Assembly (NCBI RefSeq): GCF_019399895.1
Contig: NC_091866.1
Location: 3,641,501-3,705,500, forward strand
Origin: Cardiocondyla obscurior
Taxonomy: Eukaryota; Arthropoda; Insecta; Hymenoptera; Formicidae
Direction of reading: 5' to 3'
Length of the DNA stretch: 64,000 bases
The position numbers and the translations under genes are program-made. Numbering within the stretch: the stretch's first letter is position 1; the number at the start of each line of letters is the position of its first letter. Of the stretch, positions 9,003 through 22,245 are shown one piece after another. Under the pieces are notes generated by a model. That model saw only the letters and a program-made list of their open reading frames with translations. It made no database searches and had not been told where the DNA came from.

Positions 9003-10507
9003 GGGTACCGCACGTTTATTATTTTTATATTGTATCATATTATTTTGGAAATAAATGTGGGAAGAATTAAATAATTTTTGCAAATTATTACCAAATACTA
9101 AATATATCCAAAGTCCTAAATAAATTTTTCACTTTAGTTTAGAAAGCATCGATTGCTCCACTTTCGCAGAATTAAAATATAAGTTACTAAAATTATTTGT
9201 TCCAATTTACTTCTATATAATAAAATTTATTACTATGGAATTATCATCAAAGATTCAGAGTTTCATATTTTTATGTTTTTAATTCTAAAATAGCGCCGAA
9301 GGTATAACTTATGTTACATTGAAGTAAAAGTAATTAACAGCGTTAATTAACGAAAAAAAAAATAAAAAAAAAAAATAAAAAAAGATTAAAACTATCTATT
9401 TTGGAGTGAAAACAGAATGTGGAAAGTTCATCCTAGTACCGGCAAATATCCGATATGGAAACGGGTGAAAATTAACTTCCGTTCAAACATTGGCAGATTA
9501 AACGAACGAACAAATAAAAAGACCTCCATAAGGTAGATATCGATCTTATAGAATCGATTGTAATTAATTTATTGTTTGTTAATACGTCCATCCGTTATTT
9601 CACATTGTTGGAACTCGATATTTTAACGCGTTTTGTTAATTTTTTGCGTGTCGTCGCTCAACAAAAAGTTACGATACTCGAAGGGAAGTAAATTTATAAA
9701 TCGAAGTGAAACTGAAGCCCGTTACGTTAACGAATTCCGTCTGCACGTATCCATCATGTTCTTTTTTTACGACAAAGTGTTTTCTTTATATTTAGAAAAA
9801 TCTATTCGATTTATAAAAAGTACAGGACGGGATTTTAAGAAAAGGAAGCTTGATTAAGCTTTGCATTTTTGAAACTTTAAGATCTGCCCTCCCGAAGATG
9901 TATTTAAAAAAATATAGTGTCAAGATTAATTTTATTCCCACCTGTGATTTACGATTTAATCTACCTGCGCGATTAATTGCAGCTAAATTAATCGAAGTAA
10001 AGGCACTTGTTGAGTCGCCTAAGGCTTCCGCGAAACGTGCCGCCGATGTGAGCTTCTTCATATTTAATTAGTAACGACCGGGAATTGCGAATCGCCGAGG
10101 AAAATGCGCCCGCGACGGCCAGAAACCGGCTTAAGCTCTTACGGCGTCGACGTCGGCTCTCTATTCAGACAAGCGCGATACGCTTCGCCGTCGCAAATGC
10201 GGCGTAAACGCGCGGCCTCCCGCGGCGCGGCAAAGGCCGGACGGGGGCCGCGATTACGCTACGGCCGACGATTGCACGCGGGGAATTTCCGACGTACCCG
10301 GCCAACGCGGGGCCACCTGCCGCCGACATTTACTTTGTGGAAATCCATCGACATCGCCCGAACAATCCTACGGCGTCCGTTCGAACATCAAAGTGGACAA
10401 CGTCCATAATCCCACCCGGCATGATTCAAAGGATGGAAACATGCGCGCACGTTGCACGCCCCGCGACTGCCGTCGCTGACGTTCCGCGGCATATTCGCGG
10501 CGCGGAA
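9003..10507. other. AT-rich spacer then CpG-rich stretch, no gene seen
   Basis: 9003-10060 is AT-rich with A-rich low complexity at 9352-9384. 10080-10500 is GC- and CpG-rich and yields overlapping open frames in several phases on both strands, none with recognisable content. Confidence 0.4.
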
Positions 10508-10509
10508 TA

Positions 10510-10842
10510 CAGGGTGTCTCCGGATAATAACGATTTCGTTCGATGACGAACGCTGCATCGAAAATCAAATTCAATTACCTAAAGACGAAAGAAAAGAGTA
10601 GAACAGAGAGTACACGTAACCCTTAGTTTATTACAGAAAAAAAAGAAAATTACTGAAAATTCTAATATTTATACTTTACGACTAACAACGGCAGTAAAAT
10701 AGGATATCTAATTGCAAATTCGTCGAAGCGATGTATAGCGCGCTGTTCGGAGGCACTGGAGTTGCAACAGCTCCCAAGCATTTCTTCACATAATTGTCAT
10801 GTAGTATCCGCCGTTGAAAGAAAATGCGATTATCACACCCTG
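10510..10842. mobile_element. Probable MITE with CAGGGTGT termini and TA target site
   Basis: CAGGGTGT at 10510-10517 is mirrored by ACACCCTG at 10835-10842, an 8-bp perfect terminal inverted repeat, and both ends are flanked directly by TA (10508-10509 and 10843-10844). Just inside, GATAAT recurs on both ends with a 5-base offset. The 333-bp length and absence of any open frame fit a nonautonomous DNA element. TA duplication and a C-A-G-G-G-T-G end suggest a Tc1/mariner-like or related source. I cannot name a family. Confidence 0.45.
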
Positions 10843-11574
10843 TATACATGTACGCGCCACGAAAAGGAATATTATGTGCCACGGTATTACCGCGAAACAC
10901 TCCCTCGCTGTGAGTTACAAGACGCTTTAACTACCGCCGCCGGTCGCCGCGAGGCTGGATTAACAGCGGAATTTTCGTAAGATTATGTAGGCTGTCATTT
11001 TATCTGCGCACACAGTTATCCTAACTGCTATTCATACGTAGGGAGGAATCTTATCAAATGCACGCGACCAAGTCGAGAAGCAAAATACGCGCATTCTTCT
11101 ATACTTCTATTTTAAGATCTCAATTAAAGTCAGTTATAAAAAGTGGAATTTTAAATTTTAACAATCTCGCAATCATTATCCGTTAATAAAAATATTAAGT
11201 CAAACCTATAAAGTATTTATCATTTTTTAATATTTTTTTTTTATTTTAATTTTAATTTTTTTTTTTTTTTACAAAATTGATATTTTACGTCGATATTAAA
11301 TTTTACGTTATTTTATTCATAATTCTTACAAAACCGGTAACAGCCATGCGACTCCCTTATTTTTTTTTTTCGTATCATAACATGTCAGATTCCTTTACCG
11401 ATTTCAAATTAACTTCGAAATGCGGAAACGGTCAAACGGCGCAGCGGAGTTCTTCACCGTATACCTGATTTACCGAAATCAGTGATCGACCCTGCCTCTA
11501 GCCACCTCCGGGGAAATGTCGGAGTCGTGTCGCGTCTCTCGGATTGGACTTGAACAGCATCCAGCAAGGTGGCG

Positions 11575-11645
11575 AGAGGAAGAAGAAGAATAAGAAAAAG
11601 AAGAAAAAGTAAAAGAAGAAAAGAGCAGAACGGAAAAAGAGGGAA
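11575..11645. repeat. Purine-rich (GAA/AAG) tract
   Basis: About 70 bp of almost pure A and G on the plus strand. It generates long open frames of K, R and E on one strand and F, S and L on the other (11498-11893 minus, 11569-11838 plus). These are low-complexity artefacts and not genes. It lies about 290 bp upstream of the TATA/Inr promoter candidate. Confidence 0.7.
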
Positions 11646-11811
11646 CCGCTGGATACGAGCGGATGGAAGAAAGACGAAAACGGCCTCGCATCGAGCCGGT
11701 GCATCGCTGCTGTCGCGCGAGAAAAGAAGGGAGATGTGCCGAGGAGAAAATAAAAGAAGAGAAGGCCAGAGTCGTTACGAGAAAATAGAGTGGCCCGGTG
11801 ACACGTGGGAA

Positions 11812-11962
11812 ATCCTGGCAAGCATGATGGTGCCATAGGTGCGCCGCCTATTTTGTCGCGAATTCGAGCACACGGCCGAGACACGTGCGGCAACTACTCA
11901 AGTTAGCGAATCAGGACAGCTCTGCACGTATAAAAATACTTGCACACATGCAGATTAGTTCG
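11812..11962 (+). promoter_or_regulatory. TATA plus initiator core promoter with two upstream CACGTG boxes
   Basis: TATAAAAA starts at 11929 and an initiator-like TTAGTTCGG has its A at 11957, 28 bases downstream, which is the standard insect spacing. CACGTG boxes lie at 11812-11817 and 11882-11887, about 145 and 75 bp before the inferred start. bHLH factors (Myc/Max, CLOCK/CYCLE, USF classes) bind CACGTG. No protein start follows: the first ATG at 11982 ends after three codons. A noncoding or a distant spliced transcript would be needed. The spacing is directly visible; activity is inference. Confidence 0.4.
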
Positions 11963-12432
11963 GTAGTATTTGGAATTTCTCATGCCGATATAAATGACGA
12001 AAGTAAATCATTAAAAAAGAAAAAAAAAAAGGAAAATTAATTAAAACTATTAAAAATATAATACTGTATCGTTGTCGTTATCAAATTAATTAATTAATGA
12101 AAAATATTGATACAAATAAAATATGACGAATCAAATATTTGCCAGCAATTCCTACAAAATTAAAATCAAGCTCGGAAAAAAATATAAAAATAAAAAAAAA
12201 AATTCAAAATAGCACATTGTTGCGAACCGATCGTTAAATACTATGAAGTAACCTTTCTACGGGGATCGATCGAGCGTAAAGGTAAATGGATCGCAAAGGG
12301 AAAGAGAGAGAGAAAGAGAAGGAAGACTGGCTATGGATCGATCGGCAAGCACGTCCGCTTAGAAATGCGATCGCGCAATTATTGCAAGCGAGCTCATATC
12401 GTCCATTTAGAATCCGGGTAACGAGTTAATAT

Positions 12433-12453
12433 GCGCGCCAAACAATGGCGCGC
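12433..12453. other. GC-rich perfect stem-loop
   Basis: GCGCGCCA pairs with TGGCGCGC around the loop AACAA. No T run follows, so it is not a terminator of the bacterial type. It could be a cruciform or simply chance in CpG-rich DNA. Confidence 0.5.
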
Positions 12454-14316
12454 GAAAATAGATTTACGAGGGGTACGAGGCGTACGTCGATTCACTAGGA
12501 AACGCATATAATTGTTTCACAGCTGAATGCCGGCGCATAATATTGCGCATTGTAACACGCCGGGCGGAATCGCGAAACGCTCGGCGCGTTTACGTGCCCC
12601 GAATCGCCGGCTGATAAATGCCGCGCGTACGCGGAATTCGTGCGTTTTATCGCGAAACGTGACACCTGTTACGGCACGCGAGATACGAAAGCGATCGCGC
12701 CAAACGCTCTCCGCTTGCGGGAGCGCATCCCGATGCGCGCTTCCACGCGATTATACCGCGCGATCACGGCGATCGCTTTCCAGGATTTGGGAAAAAAAAT
12801 TCATCCTCAAGCAGATCGTTGGTCATTTATTTCGCGAGCGCAAGCATTGTTTGCGCGATGTAATCTCTTTCTACTTTTGTACAACGCGCGGTGATTCGGC
12901 GAAACAATATTGATATAGCTTCGCGGATAAACTATGAAACGCTTCTATTTTCAGAACTGTAGGCCATGTCCATTTTTTTTTTTCCTTTTTTTTATTTTTT
13001 CTTTTTTCCCTCCTAAACGCGTGGCGTACTCGCGCGTATATCGCCGGAGCTGCTATTCGAGTGGAGAACTGCACAGCAGCGATTTGCGGAGCGCGGCTTA
13101 TGCGGAGGCACCGCATCGATCGGCGCGGCAGGCCGCGCCAAGTTCGAGTCAACTGAATTATGTTCCGTCTACGTCGATTTGCACGCCATCCCTACATTAG
13201 CTATTGGCAACGGATCATAACTGCCTCCGGCCAGTTCGCCGCGCTCTGCAAATCGCTTCCGTTACACTTTCGTGAGAATTTATATCGGAAGTATGCCTGC
13301 GAGACGGAGAAAAACAAAAAAGAAAAAAAACAAAAAAAAAAAGAAGGTCTCCCGGTAGTAGTCTCTGTGCCTCCCTTTTTTTTCCTTTCCCTCCCCCTTA
13401 ATCCCTTCGCGACCGTTCGCCGATGGTAATTGGAGTAATCGCGCGCAATTGGGAGACATTCCAATTTCGCGGCCGTAAAAACAATGCAGCCTCCCCCTCC
13501 TCCCCCCCGTGTCTCCGATCGCGGAAACGGGCGACGGTCGCGTTTCGCCTGGCAACTCGAAAAATAAGTTCCACACTTCGTTTGTATTGGAAAATCGATA
13601 CGGCGCCCGGTAAATGCATCTCCCCCCTATCTTCGTTCAAGCGAATGCTCGCCGAACGATAAACGATAAACAGCGTGAGACGACGAGTATAACAATGTTC
13701 CTCATGCACGATCGATAAGATGAAATGAGCAACGACGCGGCGCATTAGACTTTAATTGAGGAATCGTTCATATCACCGAGTTATTGCGCTTATGTGATAT
13801 AAGTGAATTATACCCGTACATTTATACGTTACACCCGTTTAAAACCTAGGTTTAAACTAAAGATCTGATACTTGGGAAATAAATTATTGAACGTTCCCGC
13901 GCCAAAAATATTAATATCGAACGAAGTAAACCTGGAACGAGGTCTCTTCATTATTTAGTGCGAAGAACAATCACGACGGGTTAATCCCTGGATCTTAACG
14001 ATAAAGAGGTTAATTGGGACAATTATTGGATTCGCCGATGTTCTTATGCGATGGTCGAATGCGCATCCGCAAATTGCTGATCTGTCGGCAAATGACGCGC
14101 GTCTGTAAACACGAAGCAAGACGGATCGATGAACAGAAACAGCAAGGCGAGTGTAAGACGAGCAAACGCCGCAGCCCTAACGTGTACATAGACGTGTTTG
14201 CGAGCAAATATAGCGGGGCACCTGCAAAATTGAGCGCTCGCAGGATGTGCATACAACATCCGGCGTGGCCTGCAGATACTGCATCTGAAATTTAAACCGC
14301 CTCATTTATTTTCGAG
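12454..14316. other. CpG-rich island with short frames, no gene seen
   Basis: 12500-13700 has high CpG and several overlapping frames on both strands, interrupted by a T-rich run (12973-13010) and an A-rich run (13308-13342). None of the translations shows a domain or conserved motif that I recognise. 13730-14290 is intermediate in composition. A CpG island near an unseen gene is possible. Confidence 0.35.
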
Positions 14317-14336
14317 CCCCTCCCCCACCCTCCCCC
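14317..14336 (-). other. G-quadruplex motif (minus strand)
   Basis: The plus strand reads C4 T C5 A C3 T C5. The minus strand therefore carries four G runs of at least three, separated by single bases, the arrangement that gives the most stable parallel quadruplexes. A second C-rich stretch follows at 14341-14350. Confidence 0.7.
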
Positions 14337-14350
14337 ATTTCCTCCCTCCG

Positions 14351-17300
14351 TCGTGTTTCCACGATTCGCGTTTCCACCGGTATTGTTTGATGTAAACTAC
14401 CGCGCAGAGTGACTCCAAATGCTACATGTAGCGAAATTTTGTTTTTTTTCCTTTTTTTTCTAGCATGTATAATGCAGGAAAAGTAGATGTCAACGCGAGG
14501 AGTTGATCATGCAAAAATGTATTTAAATTAAGCACGTTACCGCGAAATGTTCTGTTTTTTTTCTCTTTCCTTTTTCTTTTTTTTTTCTTTTTTTGTGTTT
14601 ATTATTTGACTTTTTATTGAAGCAAAGCTTGTTGATGTAATCAGTTGTAGCGACAGTAATAAGTATAAATTTTTATTCGAAACATAGATAATTTAATTTT
14701 GTGTAACTCGATATCTGTATCAATTGATTACATTTAGCTAATTATTTTTCATTATGGCTCGTCATTAATAACAAGTCATTAATTTTCCAGGATTATTATA
14801 ACACAATTTATGCAACGCATTTCTCTCGTACACATACGCGAGCAAACATAGATATTTACTTTCCTGATAAAATTATAATTAAAAAATGTTATTAGTTTAT
14901 TTTTATTATTATGTTAAATGATTCGGTTTTAAAACGCGAAAAAACTTTTTAATGAAAATATTCGCAGTTCTCGGTAATATTTAATTAAAATATTCCAAAC
15001 CGTGAAATATTAAAAAAAAATAAAAAAAAATTTGTACTTTCTCATTATAAATTGTGGTAAAATGACGCACAATTCTTGCGGTTCCCTTCTTCGACGTTGC
15101 GCAATTCCACACGGTCGCGAAATACACGTGTCCCGCTGTAACTTCGAGGGACGTCGTAACAAAGCGTGCACGGTAAATCGTCGCGGGAACGTTCGCTCCG
15201 TTCTAAATTATGCCCATCGACCACGGGGCGCCATAAAGATTGACAGTGACCGACCGCAAGCGTTCATCGAAAGTGGCCGGTCGATCTTCTCTGCAACGTC
15301 GTCATCCCTTCAAAATGAAATCCTGGTACGGCAAAGACGAAGTTACAGTAAATCGAAATTCCCCGCGTTGTACGACGACGAGCACAACCGATAGCGGCTG
15401 AAAAATCCGTTTCCGAAAACCGAGAGCGTAAAACACTAATGTCGTTTTAACGTTGTCTCGACATTATTTTTTCCTAACGAATAATGGTTCCGGTCATTAC
15501 GCTCCGAGGCTTTGAAATTTATTATGCAAGATGTAGATAACATCACGCTGAATTGTAGTATAATTATTATGATTATGATCGCGCTGGTAACGCATGTCAT
15601 TGTCGACAGAGAAAAAAAAAAAAACACGTTGCGCGCGCGCTTTGTGCTTGCATAAAACACAGCGTTCTCGCAAAAAGGGACGCTTATGAGATGAGCATGT
15701 GTGTAAAATTGAGAAAGGGGTGCGCAAGAGAGCCCGGCGAGCCTTTATGGATTTCTTAACAGAAGGCGGCTTCATGAAAAAGCGGTAATGTTAGTATTGA
15801 TCCTTGCGAGAGAATAAAAGGGTTCTATATTATTACATCGCCGGCGAACTTATTAATCTTAGCGTGTGCTGCGATCGAAATTTAATTACACGAACGATAA
15901 AGACTTTTTTTGCGAAATGCTTGAAAAATTCGGCAGAGCAAAATACGTGATGTCACTTCAGGTTTTCGATATAAAAATATGTGATAAAGCTTTACATGCT
16001 GTGTATGCAATAAATAAAATCATTGCCTTGAATAAACGTATTGCGAATTTTTTGCACGCACGATTATTTAAAATTGCGACACTATTACTCGGCTTTCGAC
16101 AGAATAATTGCAAGCACGAAAATCATGTTATTCATACTAAGGAGAGAAATAAATAGAGAACAGATTGTTGAATTAAAAAAAAAAAAGAAAAGAGAAAAAA
16201 ATACAATAGGATGCAACGAGCAACAATAACTCTTCTCAACGCTATTACTAAGCATCGTTATTTCCTCGCGACATTGCAACTTTACCGGGACCAGTCGGGT
16301 CTGATCGACTGTTGTTTCCAGTAGCCGATTCTGGCGTGTAGCACTTTTGTTAATGCCGCGAAAAGCGAGAATCGAGCGATACAAGGCATTCCCGAGATAG
16401 TGTAATTGCTGGCGCGTACAGAATCTTGTAAGGCATGCGCCATCCGCTCGAATGACAGTGCTCGATCACTGTCACTTGGACGCCGGAATACCGCCGCGGC
16501 AAAAAGAGGCTCTTTAGAGGACGAGAAAAAGAAAAAGAGGACTCGAAAAGTCGAGGACGTCGAAATCGATCATTGCTTACGCGAAGTAATAACGCAGACA
16601 GAGATAATAACGCTGATTTTCCTACCGTCTTAAGCGCAAACCTCGCGCTTTTGTAACGTCTAGTATTATTGAGAATTTAAAAATAAAAAAGAAAACTATG
16701 TTAAAAAGAGAAATTTATAGGTTTCCTAAGACATTTGATTTAGTTACTATCTTTTACCTAATCGAGTAAAATAATTTAGAAAAGTTAGAAACGAGCGGCA
16801 TAAAATTTTCTCGACCAAAGTGCGAAAATCTCAGCAAAAAATAGACCGTATTTATCAATTTTTTAAAAGGCGAGCTTTAAAAAAAGTGATATAATTGGTT
16901 ATCTGTTTTGCCTGCAAAATGCGATAGAAGCGCTGAAAATGTAACTTTGCTGTTAAATTTTTCCCGAATAACGAGAAAATATCATCCCGAGCGCTGGAAG
17001 ATCCTTTTAAGCCTGCTACTCTTCGGGCAAACAAAGTTTACAAACGAACGAAAATTCGATTTAGAGTCCCATACATCATACGGCGTTCTCCATCCTCTCT
17101 TCCTTATTCTCCTGCGCCGTCATTCCACCTAGGAAATTCACAGCGCGGCCCCGAATCTCGACGACAGACAACGGATATCTAATTTTTCTGTTTCGTAAAG
17201 TTTCAAGCGAGCGCCGATCGTCGCGACATTCCGCGAATTCCACGTGAATTCGCCGCGCTGAAAGTCGTGCGAGCCAATCGTTTCTACGTTTCCGCTGGAA

Positions 17301-20134
17301 GATTCTGACAAATCACGTTTCGGGAAAGTCATTTTACAAAAATACCGAGGAATGCCGTTCGTTTCGCCTATGCGCTGTCCGCGAAGTAGATGAATCATCA
17401 GAATTCTAGGCAAGTTTGTCCTCAATACGTACACGTCGAAAGAGGGAAAGATGCGTTAAAATATTACGAATAAATGTTTACGTGCCTGGACGAAAATTGT
17501 TATCGACCAGCTCTTTCCCTTTTTTAATCGCAATTTGTTTTCGTTGCATCGCATATAATTCGAGCGGACGATATATCGCGTGGGTCACGAATTATTTAGA
17601 GCGACGCGTGTAAAAACGTGGGTAACAAGATCCCTCGTGTTGCATCACCGCGTACGCGACATGTGCGCGAGGGTTAATCTAGTCGGCTCTTTTGGTAGCG
17701 AGCCGTCGCTTTAATATTGAAAACGTAGTACGATTTGCGTTTAGAACCGCCAGTTTGCGTACGTGCATCCCTATAAAAGGAGGAACGTTTCAGATGTAAT
17801 TTATCTCGGAGGAAAAATGAATGTTTTACAGCACGAAGGCGCTTGAAACCTTCTTTCATAATTACTTGTACGCGGCCTTTACGCTTATTGAGGTTTAACC
17901 GTGAACCGGTCGAGCCTGTTGTCCATTTTTTATCACTTATACCTGATACACAACCGGATCGTAGCACGCGATGGCAACTCTGTCTAACATTCGTCTTTCA
18001 CGCCTTTCAATCTCCGTATACTCTCCCTGATCTCCCTAATCCGTTTCGAAAATAAAAATCATTATGTTCCGGTCTCGTTATTATATCCGTTTCAAGCTTG
18101 CTGTAAATGGGTGACAGTTTGTATGAGAATTTAAGACACGATTCCAGTTACATTCTTACATTGAAAAATTATGGGAAGGTTTACCTGGCTTTATAAATTT
18201 AAACAGTACAATTTCTTTCAAGGGTTAATTTTGTACGTTAATAAATTTTCTAATATTTTAAAATACTTTTATCCCTGATAATAGAAAGACGAGCATTTCT
18301 TTATCGTTAAACTATTTTTATACTACAATAATTTCTTACATCACGACATTTAATACATTGATATCAATATCACGGCTGTGTTAAAAGTTTCATTAAAATT
18401 GACTCTATTTTGATTGTTAATCAAACAAATCTAAATTGGAATTTCGTACTGCAAACTTCAAACGCCGTACGAGCTTTTGACAATTTCGATTTAATATATT
18501 TTTCCTTCGAATACCCGCGTCGAAAAGATGAAAGCAATTTCGATGGCAGAGCTAATCACAAAGCTCTTTTCAATTATGTTAACATACACGTCGTCGCCAG
18601 GATCAAAAGCGATGCGGGGAGCCAATAAGCCGATCACTTCGTAAAGTATTAATTTTACAAGAGAACCTTTTTCTCCGAGTTTTCTAAATTAATTACCGTT
18701 TTGAGAAAATTAATTTTTAACACGGTAACAAATTTTAAATCCCATTAAGTCGCGACAGTCGCGCGCGATTCCGTCACATAATCCTTACAAATAAAATAAA
18801 AAGTTTATAACATTTAAAACGCAACGCGCAACGCAGACGTCTATAATTATTTATTGGAATTTTTTTTTTCTCGAGTCCAAGTTATTTGATTAATCTCGCA
18901 AGTATCGTACGCGTCTCCGTCACGTAAGTATACCGGCATATTCCCTCCCCCCTTCCATTTTTTCTCACCCACTTCACCCTTCTTCCTTTAACTGATGCAT
19001 TAATTATCGTGAAACGCATCGCGTAAGTATAGCAGCGGCGGAGAAACCGGAGAGGTGGTCTCCTAATGGTGTGAAAGAACCGCGCGATCTTCCGAAAGGG
19101 GAACGGGTTTCTAAGGGGGAGCCCGTGCACACGCGGCGGCTATGATAAGAACTGTACACGTCAAACCACGATCACTAATAGTACACCTCCGGTCGAAGAT
19201 AATTATCGGGCGAGTCGCGGGACTGTTCGAGCTGGTGGCGCACGAAGGTGTGGTTGTCGAGGATCGGGATCGTCTTCAAACCGACGCCGCCGCCGACGCC
19301 CCTCCTTTTATGCGGCAACTCGGAACCGCGTACGGTCACCGCTATTTAATTTATTAACGCAAATTGACTGTCTCGTTTTATTTCCCGAGCAAATTTTTCG
19401 CAATATCCGCATATATCACGGTGGGGTGTAACCGTTATGCAAATGATTGGCCTCACTCGCTCTTCGAGTTCGACGGCTTATCAAGACTTTGACCTTTACG
19501 AGCCCGGTCAATACGCTTTTATGTAAATGCAGCCCGGGTCCTTTACGTCCTTCTCTCTTTCGTCGAAGGCAGAGAGAGATATACATTTCGAAGTTTTCTT
19601 GCCGAGAGGTGAGAAAAAGATATATTTATGGATGAATATAATTATTTAGATGCCGCTGGAATAATTCACGGCCGGGCAATCCCCTGTGGTCCTATCTCGA
19701 TTTCTAAGAGACACGAGGATACGTTCGCGCGGCATCAAAGAGATCGAGGATAAAAAATTTGGATCACGTTGGGCCACGTACCAGGAATATAAATTTCCGG
19801 TGTACATACAATCTTGAAGATTATAGCACGCTACGAATTATAACCGTCGCTCTTCCTCTCCTCCTGTGACTAATAGGAAAAGGGTTCTGTCCGCGGAGAG
19901 GTCTCGGTATGAGGAAACTGCAGTCGCGCCGTCGTCTTATTTTTTAACGAAAAACTAAGAGGGATAATAAAGCTGGAGCGCGGCGTGAAATAATACACAG
20001 CATTGAATAAACGGTGGAATACGCGATACGCCGCTTTCATGTCGGCCATTATTCGTTCGGCGCGTGTCCTTTTTCAACGGCGCGGCCATTAAAGCATGTA
20101 GCTGTTCCAAGATTTAGAACTGGCGCGATGTCCT
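14351..20134. other. Mixed AT-rich and CpG-bearing spacer, no gene seen
   Basis: T-rich low complexity occurs at 14435-14460 and 14551-14595. Open frames at 15032-15394, 15866-16156, 16908-17132 and 17674-17967 have no recognisable content. TATAAAAG at 17772-17779 (plus) lacks an initiator at the right spacing. GTAAGTAT donor-like words at 18925 and 19025 have no matching exon that I can define. Confidence 0.4.
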
Positions 20135-20154
20135 CCCTCCCCCCCCCCTCCCCC
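20135..20154 (-). other. C-rich tract, quadruplex-capable on the minus strand
   Basis: Runs of 3, 10 and 5 C separated by single T. The long run can be divided to give four G tracts on the minus strand. Sequencing or assembly error in the run length is possible. Confidence 0.5.
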
Positions 20155-21204
20155 GTCCGTTCTTAAGCGCGCCCGCGTTTCTGTCAATGAAAATTTCATC
20201 TCGCCCCGGGAATTGCCGGCTGCAGCTTTACGATTCCCGCGGGCAAGTTACATTAAGCGAAGCGATAAAACGACTGAATTAAAAAACTGATTTGGAAAAG
20301 ATAGCCGACCGCACTCTCCCCATAAAAACGTAAGTCCTCGAAGCAATTACTCCGCTATGGGTTTTAAGAAGTAAGCGCCGCGCTCGCGCTTTGGAATTTC
20401 GCGTTGCTAAAAGATTCTCGCCGTTACGCGATACTTCTGCGATAAGATCCTGAAGGAGACGTACATGTCGCTCAAATCTCATTAGCGCAATCTTAGATCT
20501 CACAGTGTGTCAGTTTCATGTAATTTATTTCCTTAAGTATATCCTCCGCGATATAACGTCTTTATTTATTTAGGAGATAAAACCATAAGTAATAATTTAT
20601 TTCAAACAATTTTCTTTTCCACCAGTTAAAAACTTTTTCATTAATAATATATGTAAAGTCACTGTGTTTGTTCTATAATTTCAAAAATAATTAATAATTA
20701 ACATTTAACATAACTTTATATTAATTTATTTATATTTAATTTTGCAGATAAAAATTACGGACATAAATAAATTTTCGCATGCACGTCTGCAGTTAAAAAA
20801 AAAAAAAGAAAAGAAAAAGAAAAAAGTAGTATTTCAGAAATACAATTTTTCTATTACTCAGTGTGAACTTTACATATTTCTTATTCTAGTAATAATGTAA
20901 ATTACTCTCATCCCGAGTCTTTCAAGCATTTCGCATGTTTCGCGCAAAAGTCAGGGAGTTATTTAACGTAAGATTAACGCGGGTCGATTAATTGTTTTCG
21001 GGAACAGTGGCACCCTCCGAATATTAATTGCAACGATCATTAATATGATATTAATAGACATATCAAGTTATTACTGTCGAGGTGTGTTACACCGACCCCG
21101 GTGCTCGGCAAATCCGCGACAGCGAGTTTTACCGCCGGAACTAATTTTCGAGCAATTAATGTTACCGTTACCCCTGGTGTAATGCATACTTTAGTAAGGC
21201 GCGA
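20155..21204. other. Spacer, no gene seen
   Basis: 20155-20500 is moderately CpG-rich; 20520-20960 is AT-rich with an A/G run near 20795-20825. No exon or RNA structure could be supported. Confidence 0.4.
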
Positions 21205-21274
21205 CACGTGTTTGCTGTTGTTCGTAAATGCTACTCCGGGCTGATTCTGTGAGAACGGGCACACGTGACACGTG
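21205..21274. promoter_or_regulatory. Cluster of three CACGTG E-boxes
   Basis: CACGTG occurs at 21205-21210, 21262-21267 and 21269-21274; the last two are one base apart. About 16 CACGTG words are expected by chance in 64 kb, so three in 70 bp is a clear local excess. Tandem E-boxes are bound by CLOCK/CYCLE in insect clock genes, though usually with 6-7 bases between them, so the one-base spacing here is tighter. No core promoter is evident nearby. Confidence 0.4.
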
Positions 21275-22245
21275 TTGTTACCATTTCGTCGGTACGAAGG
21301 GAAAGGGTTGTTTGCAAAGTACATTTCTCCGTTAATTGCAGACGCGATGTCTTTGCAAGATTCACGATACTTGATCCTCGTCCGCCCCCTTTTCCGTCAT
21401 CCCCAACTTGTAACAAGAAAATGGAATTCTGAGACAGTCTCTTATCATCGAAAGAATTCTAATTACATTCGTTAAATATTTGCAGTTCGCCAATCACGTT
21501 ACGTCATTATTTTTTTTTACCATAGAAACTGTCAGTTCTATTTTTATTTCACTAAAAAGAATCCAATTAAAAGAAAAGTCTACTAATTTGCACATAAAAA
21601 TTTTTTTTTCTTTAATAAAAAATAATATCTTAGAATAAGGCCGTGATATCTTGGTTTCTATTTTTTTTCCACGCCGATCTAACGGTCGTATTTCGACGTA
21701 TAACGACGAAGAATCGCTTTATCGCGTACGGCGTTATTCGGCGATTAAATACGACATTAAATCACTTCCGCTCGATTAGGAAACGCGGGAAATTCATTTC
21801 GCGACGAGAATGCGCAATTTATGCGATAACGAACGACCGAACGATTAATGCAGTCTATCGGGATTCCTTTTTGACATCGCGCCGTGCATAAAGTAACTCC
21901 GGCGGCTTGCGCACCGTTCCGCTTTACTCGATTGTTGTCAGAGTGAAAGGAATTGAATTTTCGGATAATATTCATCCACTGCCGATAACGACGTTAAAGT
22001 GTCGCGAGATAACAACGTTGCCACGGCAAACTGCATCATCGTGCGAATAAGAAAGCGGAAGTCGTCTCGAGAGTATTCATTTTCTTGATTCCGCCTTTTC
22101 TGCTTATCGAGCTAGACGTTTCGTGCGCTGATTAAAGGGATACGCGAGATGCCTGGGTTTTTGATAACGGTTAAATATCACGATCAATTAGTCACACGCT
22201 CGGAAAACGTTAACTCCTACAAGCGTCGTAACGACTACGGCTAAA

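Noticed and set aside
11498..11893. 131-codon minus-strand frame rich in F, S and L
   Set aside because: Produced by the purine-rich tract at 11575-11645.
17761..17810. TATAAAAG as a core promoter
   Set aside because: No initiator at 28-32 bp; the TCAGAT that follows is only about 20 bp away.
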